From Theristus sp. LFF4_11 (taxonomy: Eukaryota; Nematoda; Chromadorea; Monhysterida; Xyalidae), in the NCBI GenBank assembly GCA_030248135.1, contig JASANC010004087.1:62001-126000 (forward strand): a stretch of DNA of 64,000 nt, in the 5' to 3' direction. Below, piece after piece: positions 24,748 through 36,700 of the stretch (within the stretch, counting starts at the first letter, position 1; the number at the start of each line of letters is the position of its first letter). Position numbers and translations under genes: made by a program. Below the pieces are notes generated by a model. That model searched no databases, was not told the origin of the DNA, and saw only the letters and a program-made list of their open reading frames with translations.

Positions 24748-25206
24748 TCATATGTGGTTCTTCGAACTCCCTGGTTGATTTAGCACAACTTTGATTTTTG
24801 AATTTTTTTAAATTAAAAAAACAAAAATAGCGTTTTTTGTTTTTTTACAACCCTATGTTCATGTTCATCGCTTTAGCAATGAACATTTAGTTAGAAATGA
24901 GGATTTTTTTGACCCCCACCCATCCTCGACCGCTCATTTTAGGTCCGACGATCAAATTCTAATCATTGCTCCTGCCTAACGCTGGTTGCAACCGTTACTT
25001 AGATTAAACTGATTCGTGATTTTGAAATTGAAACTCGTGATCGTGGTCTGAGCTCTGGGTCGCCGTGGCTTGCGTCTCATTTTCGTAGCGCAGTTTGTGG
25101 AAACACTAACTTCGTTTCTTTGATCCAGTCAGTTGGTTGGTGTGCGCGTCGGTGCGGCTCCTGTATACACAAATTTGAACGAGAACGAATCAAATCGGTG
25201 TCAGTG
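24748..25206. other. Edge of repeat island and presumed dcn-1 upstream region
   Basis: To about 24860 the DNA is repeat-derived and matches 14510-14630. From about 24900 it becomes unique sequence of normal composition leading into dcn-1. The dcn-1 frame is open upstream of the chosen ATG, but the upstream residues do not fit the family, so I treat this as 5' UTR and promoter. Confidence 0.45.
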
Positions 25207-26921
25207 ATGAACAAACTGAAAAGTCGAGAGAAGGAAAAGGCGCGTAACTTTATGCAATGGACTCAATGCAGCGAGAAAGTCGCCATTCATTGTCTGACGT
25301 CGCATAGCTGGAATCTTGAGGTCGCGTGCGACGCGTATTTCACGAATCCAGAGCTCTACAATCACGTCGATGCACGGGTGACTGCGGTCGACAAGAAAAA
25401 ACTCGAACAGTTCTACAACAAATACAGAGGCATGTCAAATGGGGCAAGTGGGTGTGCTTGAGAATTAGCAAAACTTGCGAAAGTCCGGGCGAGTTGCGGT
25501 TATGTTCAGCATCTCGGCTGTTAGATTCACGTGAAGGAGTGAACCGACGAAATGAAATCGTAGTGCCTGTGCGTGACAAGCGGAAATCAACAAATTGCGT
25601 CATTTCGGTCCGACACGTACGAATGAATCTGCAATACAGACGTACGTGAAATTTTAGATACGCATGATCCTGCTCAAATTGGTCCGGATGGCATAGAACG
25701 CCTGTTGAAGGACCTCGGTTTGGCGCCTGACAATTTGCTCGTTCTGGTGCTTGCTTGGAAACTGAAAGCTGAGCAACAATGCGTCTTCACGCGTGACGAA
25801 TTCGTTAATGGCATGACTGAACTCAAGTTTGTAGTCGCCATATTGATTTGTTGTTTTGTTTGTCGGTATTTCTTGAAGAAGATTATCTTGGAGGTTTTCG
25901 GTTTGATTTTGAATTTAAAAAGTCGAATTTCGTCAAAACGTTCTGACGTAAAACGCACGAAGGAAAAAGTCCTTGATAATTTGTCCGACTAACTTTAGAT
26001 TTCAGAAGCCAATCAGGGGCAGGACTACGATGCGAATTGGGTTTTCATGAGAAAAAAATATGAATAGTGTTTTAGATGTGACTCCGCTGAAAAACTGAAG
26101 GCGAAACTGCCGCATCTGGAAGCAGAGCTGAAAGACGCCAACCAATTCAAAGAGCTCTATCAGTTTTCGTTCAACTACGCCAAAAATCCTGGTCAGAAGG
26201 GTTTAGGTGAGTGAACCACGATAAGTGGAACTAATGGAAGGTAAACAACAGTGAAAGCAGAGCAATCAATCCATCAATCGTTTCAGCCATTGACAACTTT
26301 TGCAGATCTCGAAATGGCCATCGCATATTGGCAGATTGTGCTCGCCGAAAGGTTTGACTGCCTCGAACTGTGGTGTCAGTTTTTGAAAGTTGGTTTTTTC
26401 ATTGCATTTTTTACTAGCAGAAGAAATTGCGGTCGTCAGATGAACAAATTCAAAAAAGTATGAATCGGCACAGGACAATCACAAAAACTCAATTCCACGC
26501 GACACCTGGAATTTACTACTCGATTTCAGTCAACAAATCAAAGGTGATTTCACGAATTACGACGATGAAGGTTTGTTTTTTTCTTTTTGAAAATTCGTGT
26601 GCAAGCTGCGTCTTTTGATTTCAATCTTATTTCATTTTATTTTTATTGTGTTCGCCAGCTGCAAAACGTGTCATTAGCTCGACTGAACGCGATGTTGATT
26701 GTTGAGTTTGGCTTTACTCTGTTGAATTGTTCAGAAGCAATCAAACTGCAGGGTAGCTGAGACGTTTGTCGGTTACAGACTGTTTCCCGCAGCATTTCTC
26801 GCAATCGTCCACCGTTGTCGTGTGCTTTGCAGGTGCGTGGCCGGTGCTGATCGATGATTTCGTCGAGTGGGCGAGAGGGCAGTTGGCTAAAGAGAACAAC
26901 GCGCATGCCATGGAGCACTAA
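25207..26921 (+). CDS. dcn-1: DCN-1 (DCUN1D) cullin neddylation E3 ligase
   Basis: Promotes transfer of NEDD8 from UBC12 to cullins, activating cullin-RING ubiquitin ligases. Six exons: 25207-25447, 25658-25826, 26076-26206, 26306-26388, 26474-26570, 26833-26921. All phases fit, giving 269 residues, close to the usual ~260. The N-terminus [20 protein letters not shown] is the family UBA-like region, and the start is fixed by its match to the family's MNKLKS opening. The PONY/DCUN1 domain follows, with [25 protein letters not shown] sequence (here [10 protein letters not shown]), [22 protein letters not shown] and [14 protein letters not shown]. It stands alone on the plus strand, with the repeat island upstream and the lev-9-like gene 3.9 kb downstream. 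Confidence 0.95.
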
Positions 26922-29900
26922 CGAGCAACACCTGACGCCCATTTCTGTTGATACTGTTTCTGTTGGGTAACGCGTGTACTTTGCAAGTTTTCGTTTCGTT
27001 TTTGAAACTGAAAGCTGCAAAACAAAACAGAAGCGCACCAATGTACACAATTTACTGATTGGTACCTTAATTCAAGAAGCTGAACTTTGGAAACATGTCC
27101 AAGCATTAAAAGTTCACATATATAAGTGTCAACCAGTCAGCGATCTATATGAGCGGGTGTGTTTCTTGTCATTGTATTTATGGTGTATTTAGTTGAGTCA
27201 ATCGTTGTCATTCTTGTTATCGCGTGTCGTGTGTTTTGTGATCTGTATTTTTCATCGAAATTCATGCCGGTGGTTTCCCATGTTTTGTTTGTGTTCGTTG
27301 TGTCGTGGTGATGTGTGTGTCTGCAATTTTGCTCATTTGCTGTTTGAATTTATCCCAGAATTGTTCAGCGGTAAAATTATTCAAGTCTTCTCTCCCCAAC
27401 TGCATAATGGTCAAAGGTGAAAATCAGTATCTACTGGTTTGATTGCTTTGTGGTGTGGTGTACACATTTGGCCTCGTTTCGCTTGTAATTTCATCAGATG
27501 GAAGCCATAAAGTCGGCAAAGTGCGGCTTCAGGTGATCGAAAGAATCCGAGTGTCTTCGTTTCTTGCTATTCGCTTGCACACCTGAAAAAAGGTTCCGGT
27601 TGCTTTGAATATGGTTCTAGCAGCGTTTTTTCGAATAACACGCAAACACAAGGAATAGGCACATCAATTGTGTTTGTTTTGCATAATGGAAGTTTTGTGA
27701 ATGTGTTGATGTGAACTGGCCGTGAGGCTTACAAATAAACTTGATATGATATGATATGATATGATATGATATGATAGGCTACGAGCAGGAACCAACTTCG
27801 AACTTATTGTTGGCAAATCGATGCACCGCGATCACAAACGTTTTAGCTTTTGTCTTTGATTTTCGGAAATTTTTCAATATTTCAATCATGTTTCCGTAAA
27901 TCATCATGATGTGATTCACGGGTACAGCTTCGAAATGCTGAACAAATGACTGGCTATGGCAGATGCTGAAACAATGTGATCGTAACGCATCGATTTGAAA
28001 ACAAGAAGTTCGAAGTTTTCTTTCTGCACTCATTCCTTGTGTTTGCGTGTTGTTCTGTTGTCTAAAATATTGTTTCTAAAAATCAACATGCCCACATTTG
28101 TAACAATCCACACATTTTTTCTCAGTGTATTATACAAACTCATTTGTAACTTAGCTTAGCTGCAACTCAATTGCCCTGGTGACAATTGAACTGACAAAAG
28201 GAAATTGTTGAGAAAATATTAGGAAAAAACTGCACAACTTGCACAACTTTACTGTGGTGCCATTGGGGATGGAAAAACAACCCGGTGTGCTGTCCATCTT
28301 GCTTCATGATCGAAGCTCACTGAGAAGACGTTGCTACTGACCTTGCCACTATTGCTGCTGAAGCTAGCTCACTATCTTCTAGCACGTGAACTGTTTTTAG
28401 CTGCAGCAACGTTTTCTCAGGGCTACTTCTAGTGCGTGAAAACGTTCCGTCCCGTTTGTTGGTAGAATATAAAGTGGGACAGGGTATGAAAACGGCTTGA
28501 AAAAATCATGTCAATTTGCGAGCTTGCGTCTTCATCCAATCGTGCACTTGCTTGAATGATGTCGTTTTCTTGAGGTCGCGTGTGACAAGGCAACGCATTG
28601 TGGTCATGGTCCCATCGCTCAAAAAATGATATGCAAATTCAATCAGCACTTTTCTTCCGGTTGTCTTGACTGGGTGGCGTGCGCGCGTGTGTGTGTGCTA
28701 AATAATACAAAAAACGTTTTTTTTCTGACGAAAAGAATGATTTCCTCTTACGGTTTCTCAAGAGTTTCAGTCTGTGTGTGTGCGTACCAGTTCGGCAAGC
28801 TCTAGGTGGTGTTTGTTTGTGCGCCTTTGTTTGCTTTTATCGCCGGTTGGCTTGTCATTTTGACTAAAACTGTATGTACATGTGCTTTTGTAATTGCACA
28901 CGAACAAGTGCTGTGTTATCTTTGCAAGGCACACACGACAAAAAAAACGCATGTGCACGGCACTGTGTTGTTCACTTCAATCGTTAAAAAAGTTTCAGCT
29001 CCTCCATTTTGAACCGTGTGTAGCTGTGTCTTCGTTTTCAATTTGGTCCGTACCGGACATTTTAGGGAACACCAGATTGGGCTCGTGCAAACAGTGACTT
29101 CCATTTTACTTGCAATCCTGCCAAGTCCAACTTTTTTCTTGTTTAGCTGTTGTTTGTGTTTTGCTGAGAAAAAACATTCCGAAACTGGGATATGTACGCA
29201 TGTACTTAACTTTTTTCAAATGTTTTGAATTTCAATCGCTTTCACGTCTGCGTGACAAAATCCTTTGTTGTCCGTTTTTTGTCACTTTTTCTGGTTGACT
29301 GTGCCAGTTTGCATTTTTCTTGTGATGCAGCAGCACGCGGACGCCAGTTGCACTTTGTTGTTTTCGCATTGTCATCGAAACGGACGTCAAAACGGCACCC
29401 AGCCAGCAAGTGAGGCAGCACCTTGGTGTATATCCGTGCTTATTTGTTGCATTTTCAATGCCGCCACGCAAAATAAATGATGGCGGCGTTTCGTGTAAAC
29501 TGTTAGTTTGTTGGTGACGAGAGTGCTCAATGGGAGATTACTTTGTTAGCACTACTCCGAATGAAAATGTTTGTGTGTGACTGAGCGCTTTCAATCAATG
29601 GCATGGCCACCTGATGTCAAAGAGTGACATGGCCTGCGCGCTGCATCGTTACTGCGCGGAACGCCTATGGGTATGCCAATGCTTTTCTTAGTTTTAAAAA
29701 AGCTCAAACGGGTGGTATTTTTTTGGCTGGTGCAACCAATCAGCGCGCTTGTCATTAAAGATAACATTGGCTGCGGACAGCTAGAATAAATTACAAATGA
29801 GCACTTTGACAATGCATAACTTGTGGCCATTTTTATGACACCGCGTTGCTAGTGGCCGTTTATCTTTTCTGTCCGAGCGTGTATGTGTAATATCCGTTTA

Positions 29901-30780
29901 GCTCGTGGTTTGAATGTACTGAAAGAAAGTGTTGTGCAAGTATCGGTCGCCCCCCACGTCACGCTTTCTGTAGCCAAAGATAATGATGGTAAACGCGCGT
30001 AATAATCATAAAAAAAGCAAACCGTGCAGAACTTGCGAAAACCAACATCGGCTGCAAATGGCCACAGTTTTGTTGTTATTCTGTGGTGTTTTATGCGGTT
30101 TTTGAATAATGCTTCAAACAAAAAACATTTTTGGAGACACCAATTGGCGGCACATATAAAATGAGTGTTGTTTCAGAGTGCTACTACAAAAGCCACATGC
30201 CGATTCAGCGTGTAGTGTAGTACGAAGCAAAATTGGTTTCTTGTCAAACTTTGGCAGAAACAGCTGGTCGTTGTTCCGACGGCAATCATTTTGCAAAAAT
30301 GTGACATTTCTCTGCTTGTTTCCACGGGCCGCAGGTAACACAAACTCAACACATTCACTGAACATTGTCCACCTAGTGGCGTAGTTGTCGTCGTGCGCCA
30401 CAAAATGTGATTGCTTTCTCCATAACAAATCCATTCTGTTGTACACTGGAAGATTGAAGCAGAAAAAAGTTGATGTCGAACTCCGCGGTGCTGGCGACGT
30501 GATGTTCGTGTCCGCAAGGCGCACGCGCCCTGCTGCGTTGCTCGAGGCGATCGTTTGTGTTGTGCACCTGTGCACATCAGTCGGTCAGTGTGCTCGTCAT
30601 TCGGTGATGCATTTCTTTGGTTCGGTTTATCTGCATTGGAGAACTTTCCTTGTCGTACATTTTCTGTTTGAACTGAAGCAGATGCCGTTGTCAGTTATGC
30701 AGGGTCGAGTGGAACAAGCTCTGGGCCAACAAGATTTTCATGCGCACGTTTCACGGAGAACATTGGTTGATAAAATTGGC
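26922..30780. other. dcn-1 3' region and upstream region of the lev-9-like gene
   Basis: No gene recognised in 3.9 kb. A possible polyadenylation signal AATAAA lies at 27734-27739, just before a GATAT microsatellite. Several T-rich ORFs on either strand (for example 28806-29012, 29265-29480 and 30114-30575) overlap each other in opposite orientation and show no domain. The promoter, and perhaps a 5' signal exon, of the lev-9-like gene should lie here. Confidence 0.45.
27743..27776 (+). repeat. (GATAT)n microsatellite
   Basis: Six to seven perfect tandem copies of the pentanucleotide GATAT, directly downstream of a possible dcn-1 poly(A) signal. Likely length-polymorphic. Confidence 0.9.
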
Positions 30781-33700
30781 ATGCAATTGGTCACAAATTT
30801 GTTGGCTCATGTTTTCGTGATCAGTACGCTTTTGTTATTCACAGCTGATCCACTTGCGCCCATTTCAGACAGCCAATTCCTTGAGGGCGAATGTCCGCGC
30901 CGTGCGCCAGACGTTCCCGTGCAACGCTGCGCCCCACCGTGTGACCCGATGGACCCCATTGCGCTGCGCTGCGAGTCACGCACGGAGGAATGCCTCTGCG
31001 ACGGCGAGTGTGGCATGAGCTGCGTGAATCCACGTGAGCTTCTCGTTTTTTTCAACTTTGTTTTCTAACCGAGATTGGTGAGGTAATTTTGCCAATAACA
31101 CAGCTCATTATTGTTTGAACAGGCTTTCAATGTTTTCCTGCACATATGTACGGTATGGCAGATTAAACATGATACGGTATGGCAGATTAAACATGACAGC
31201 TTTTTGCGCGAAATTTGAATGAAAGAAAAAAGACGTTTAGAAAGAACCCCAACTGTGTGTCAAATTGACATGTTTTTTAATTAGTTGGTTCTTCGTGCTA
31301 TTCTGCTCATGGTTTGACCCTTGCTCACACGGTTGGAAAAAATCTGGCATTCTTGAAAAACACAACTCATGGGGCCAGTTTCATAAAAGCTTAGTAGTTT
31401 CATAAAAGCTTAGCTTAGCTTTGTGAATCAGTTTACGTGAAAAAAAACCGAACTGTTATATGTTTCATGATTTTATTCCTGGGCTCAGTGGTGTAGCACT
31501 ATTATAAAACTGGCCCCTCGTCTGCAACTGGTCTCGCCTTCGTTGACAAGACAAGGAGTGCCTTATTTATTCGACGATACTGTACAGTTGAAAATCGGCA
31601 ATCGGCTGATTGCTGTTTTTGAATGGAGTCAACAGATTGGCCCAACTATTATTATGGCAAAACGTAATCAACGCACAAATAGCATGAGTTCGAGTGTGAA
31701 TGTGACTATTTTCAGGCATCCGTTGTCACCAGGTGCTGCAGCCAGAGCACGGCTTCGTGAGCACACCGCGTGAGTTTCGTTTCAACTCGGTCGTTCAGTA
31801 CGGCTGCGACGAAAAGTACGTGCTCATGGGACCACCGCATCGACGCTGTCAGGCGAACCGTCAGTGGTCTGGCGATCAGCCGTACTGCAAATCCAATGGT
31901 TCGTCACTTTGTTGCACACAACACGCGTTTTCATCTTCAGTTGTTGTTTCATTGGTCGGTGACGTTCTTTTTACAGCTTATTTTTGACAGCACCGGTGTA
32001 CGAATGTGTTGCTTTTTAGAAATAAAAAGTCGGTTCTGATAACGATTGTGTTATTGGGCTGGCTCTCAGATCATATTGCTTTCACCAAACTTCCCCTGCA
32101 TCGGCTTAATCAGCAAACATTTTGACTGAGCATCATGGGTCAATTTTTAAAACAAAAATGGGTTTCTTTCGGTAGTCAGTCCTTTAATCAAAACATATGT
32201 GTCTTGACAATGTTTTGCATTTTCGCAGCATCATTATCCAAATTACCAAAAACACTCAGACTCTCTTAAGCTCTTTAAGTGCACGATTACAATTACGTAA
32301 TAGTTTTGGCGCACTTGAATTCGGTTTAAACATGAACAAATAAATAATGAGGTGGTCTATTTTGATCGGTCAGTTTCGACAAAAACTGGAAAGGGCAGGA
32401 TTATTCAGGAAATACGATCGAAAACGCATGGCACCAGCTCATGTGGCGTTTTATTATTTTGAGAACGACCGAACCGAAATGCAAGGCAGCGTCTTGCTAT
32501 TTTCTCTGGCTCATTTCGTATCTTTCCTTTCATGTATATCTAGATACTTCAGCTACTGAAGTTTTCTGACTCTACCTTACAGTTCATTATTTCATTGTGT
32601 TTTTGAATGAGTTGAAAGTGATAACTTCGAACTTCATGCATGGGACACCAAGGTTATCGTAAAACTGGCTGGTCCATTATTTCCGAAAAAAGAGACGTGA
32701 AAGTCGATGCTTCTCAAATTTATGTGCGTTTTCCCGAGCGTTCATTTTCTATTTCTTCAGGCCACCCTAACCTTAAAGTAAGCCGTCAATCTTAGACGTA
32801 AAGCAAGCCCAGTGGTTTCGGTGCCAGTAATGGTTATAATGTGAATGTGCATATTTTCCGTGTTGTGTTTTTTTGTTGAGAACTGAAAAAACTCCGAGGT
32901 TCCGTGAGTTTCAGCGTCGCTCTACTAAATTTTAACCACGCGGGCGCGCGCCGACTAACAAACTTCGTAGCTTTTGGAGAAAAAAATGTCCACTGTGTTC
33001 TTGAACGACCTAAGCGGGCCGAATGTGTAGCACACGGCGCACAAGTGAGCACGAACAAATGTTTGTGTCGCAGCAGGCAAGCGCGCCTATCATCGGGGTC
33101 TCATTTGTATGCGAAGAGCCACGGTGCCCGTGCGCGTCGTCTTGCCAAAGGAAGGTTGCGTTGTGGGAGACGTGACAAGAACACAATTCAGGCGCCCATA
33201 GCAGCTGGCCACACTAATTGTCACTTGTCAGCTCAGTGTTGCCGTTTTCGCTGTTGTGCATACAAAGTTGTGGCGCTCACAAACGCTGCACTACTATCGC
33301 TGCGTCCGCATGTCTCGTGCCGCGCGTTTAGTTTGTCAGTTGTTCAACAAGTTTGTTGGCTGACAAAAAATCTCGTGTTTTGCTGCCAAAAAGCTGTGAA
33401 GGTCACATCACACAACCACTTCCCTGTTCACACTCAAGATAATAATAGGACAGTTTTGTGAGCCTCAATGTATGACGTTTATCAACATCACCAACATCAA
33501 CAACGTCATCGACAGCTCTTTGCGGTCGAAACTCTTTGGCTGTTTTTAATTTTGGCGCTGCTGGACGTCAAAAACTCGAGTGCAGCCTGGTATGACTACA
33601 GTAAGTTTGCTCGGCTTTCTCGCTGAATGGATTTATGCGCTAAAAATCCATTCAGTCGCTTGTAATAAATTAAGCCGACATCCGCTTCATAAAACTATGG

Positions 33701-36700
33701 AGCAGATGAAGGCCAGTAAATTGTGAAATTTACTACATGTACGTGTGTGCGTGCGGCAGAATTTGTTTGTAAATGCCCAATAAAAATGCAACGCAGTACA
33801 AGTGATGCATTTTCATGTATCGTGCAAATCGTGAAGATCAAACACCATCGCGTGAAGACAATTGACTTTTTACATCAAATGAATTTGATCACCAATCATT
33901 CATAGAAAAACTAAAAATCTTTGTTTCAAAAAAACTAAAGAAAAACTGTTTGAAAACTTGCAGAGAAATGCGGCCTGCCACCGGAGATACCGTACGCAAC
34001 GCACGACAGCATGGGGCGCTACGAGTTCTCGGAGGGCGACTCCGTCAACTACACCTGCATCGCCGGCTACAACCCGTTCGATCGAAAGCTGCCCATTGCA
34101 AAGTGCTTCTATATGAAGGCGAACGGCACCACACGCTGGTATGGGCCGGACATGCGATGCACTCGTGAGTTGCGCGTGAAATTTGGAAAGTGCACAGCTC
34201 TGGCACGCTTGATTAGGTTGGCTGCGAACAAGTGTGACGCGTCGCAGACACAAAATCTAAGTTATGTATGGAGAAACTATGAACTGCGGATATCATTTGA
34301 CAGTGAATGTGCGTTGAATTTTTTTAACTCGTTGGTTACGTTTTGGTGCATTTGGAGCTTAGCCCAGAATCGACAGCCTAGTCAGTTGCATATGCAGAGT
34401 GCGTAAATCAAGGGTTTCCACATAAATGACACAACGTCTGCAGTGTTTGTTTTATTTCAGCGCGCAGCTGCGGTGACCCTGGCGACCTGCTGAACGGCTT
34501 CAAGGACGGCACCGTCTACGAGTTTCCGCACATCATCAAGTACCGCTGTGTGCCCGGCTTCGAGCTGTTCGGTTCTGCCGTCAGAAAATGCCAGGCGTCC
34601 GGCTATTGGAGCGGCGAACAGCCGGTTTGCAGGCGTACGTTTCACGGAGATCTCGATGATTTTCACTCAGAAACGTCCAAAATGTTCTTTCTGTTTTTTC
34701 TTTCAAAACTTGGTTCGAAACTTTCAAAATGTTGTTCTCTGTCTAGCACTGCACTGCGAAAAACCAATGAATCCGGTGCACGGCAACGTTGTTGGCACTT
34801 CGTTGGCATATCAGTCACGCGTCACGTACAGCTGTCAGAATGGGTACAGGCTGGTCGGGCAGAAACAGCGTGTCTGTCAGTCGGATCGCACTTGGAGCGG
34901 AATGGATCCACATTGCGAAGGTCAGAAACCATGGAAAAGTCATTCGCTGATCAGGTTTCTGTCAGGCGAATGGTATTGTGTATTTTTCCCCAACCTCGTA
35001 AGCCTATTTTTTTATTCAGAAATTCGCTGCAACTCGCCCGGCCCACTGTGGAACGGCTACATCGAGGGCGACAACGATCTGAAGTTCGAAAAAGTGGTCG
35101 TGTTTCGATGTCTGGAGGGGATGACGCACCACGGAATGAGCTACGCCGTCTGTCAAGCCGACGGCACTTGGTCGAATCCAACGCCGAGCTGCCTTGGTAC
35201 GCTTCGACTACACCGCAGTGTGCTCACTCAGTGCAGTGTGTTGAATGTGCACAGACGGACGGCTGAAAAACAGTCAATGCTTCCAACATGCAGTCAAACT
35301 GTGATCTGTACAGCTCATACACTTTATGCACTCTGGCATTTCAACCTGGCATGCTGATTGGCTGCACCGCAAAACGGCCATTCCGCCTGTTTGCCTGCCC
35401 TTGAGTGTAAAGTTTTCAAACTGTTCATAGCTCCATGCACGGTTGGTAAAGTGGCGCACGGTCACGTGATGCGCTTCAAAGACGGAAGCTTGGTGCCGCA
35501 TGGTGAGATGATCCAAATTCAGTGTGACGCGAACCACGAGCTGAGTGAACCGGTGACGCCGACCTGTCGCAACGGCACTTTTGGGCCGCAGGTTCCGTCT
35601 TGTGTGCCAGGTTGCTTTGAGCTGTTATGTTTGAGTTCACTGTTTTCATCAGAGCATCGGATGTGTGCTTCTCTTAATCTATATGATTGGTCGTGCTACT
35701 AAGGTCAGGAGTCATTCACACCATCAGCGTTGGTGGATTATCGCCCGCGTGTCTGCACTGGCCACTAACTTGTGCAGTTTCAATGCAGTTCGTTGTCGTT
35801 CGTGGCCGAAGCAGGTGGCACACGCGATCGTCGTCTTTGCCAAGTCCAACCACAACGCGCTGGCACGCTACGAGTGTGCGGCTGGCTATCAGCTGCACGG
35901 AGACGCGATTGTGCGATGCCTCTTTGGACAGTGGTCCGGCACGCCGCCGCGATGCGAGCCGAGTTCGTGATTTCGAGGGTTTTTTTGCAAATTTCATCAC
36001 TATGAGCGAGATCATGTCGTGATTGGTTGATTGCTGGAATGAAATCATTATCAGTTTAGGGGCCAAGTTCTTTTCTTCGTCGGTTCACTTTGCTGGGTTC
36101 CTTTACCACGACGAAACGATGAACCCGTCAACAACGTTCCCAACTAACCATGACTTTCTAGAAATCTGTAAGCACCCCACCGAAGTGTACGGTCCACTAA
36201 CGAACGGTCGAATCGAGATCGAAGGCAAATCAGGCCTCGGCTCCTACGCTTACGAGCCTTACATTCGATTCGTCACCGAGGGCCGACTGATTTTCTACAT
36301 TTGCAACAAAGGATTCGTTAGAATTGGTTGGTATAGAACAGAAAGATTTTTTCATTGAACTTTGACTTTTCAGTCTTTTGCCCGAACCCACGGTTCGTCA
36401 TGGGAAAACTGGCGAATGGCAAAATGTTGATCTCAAGTTTCCAAGGATCCTATCTGTTTGGTGATTACGTGAAAACAATGGCACACGGACGTATGGTCGA
36501 ATACATGTGCAAGGAAGGGTACTATCTGCAAGGTTGTCAGCACATTTGTGAACTGCAAACCTGTGCATGTACCGCTGCTGTGTGCCACGTAACCCGTGTG
36601 ACGCTTTTGAGGTCCGTGTGTGTACTCCTTAATAAACGCGCACTCACGCCAATGAAGTTGGTTCACAATAACCATCTTAAGCAATTAACAGCGACATGGA

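Noticed and set aside
30114..30577. Two long overlapping minus-strand ORFs upstream of the lev-9-like gene
   Set aside because: They overlap each other and a plus-strand ORF, with no recognisable domain.
32904..33461. 185-codon plus-strand ORF in the lev-9-like intron
   Set aside because: No domain, Cys/Arg-rich without pattern, and no acceptor or donor placing it in phase with neighbouring exons.
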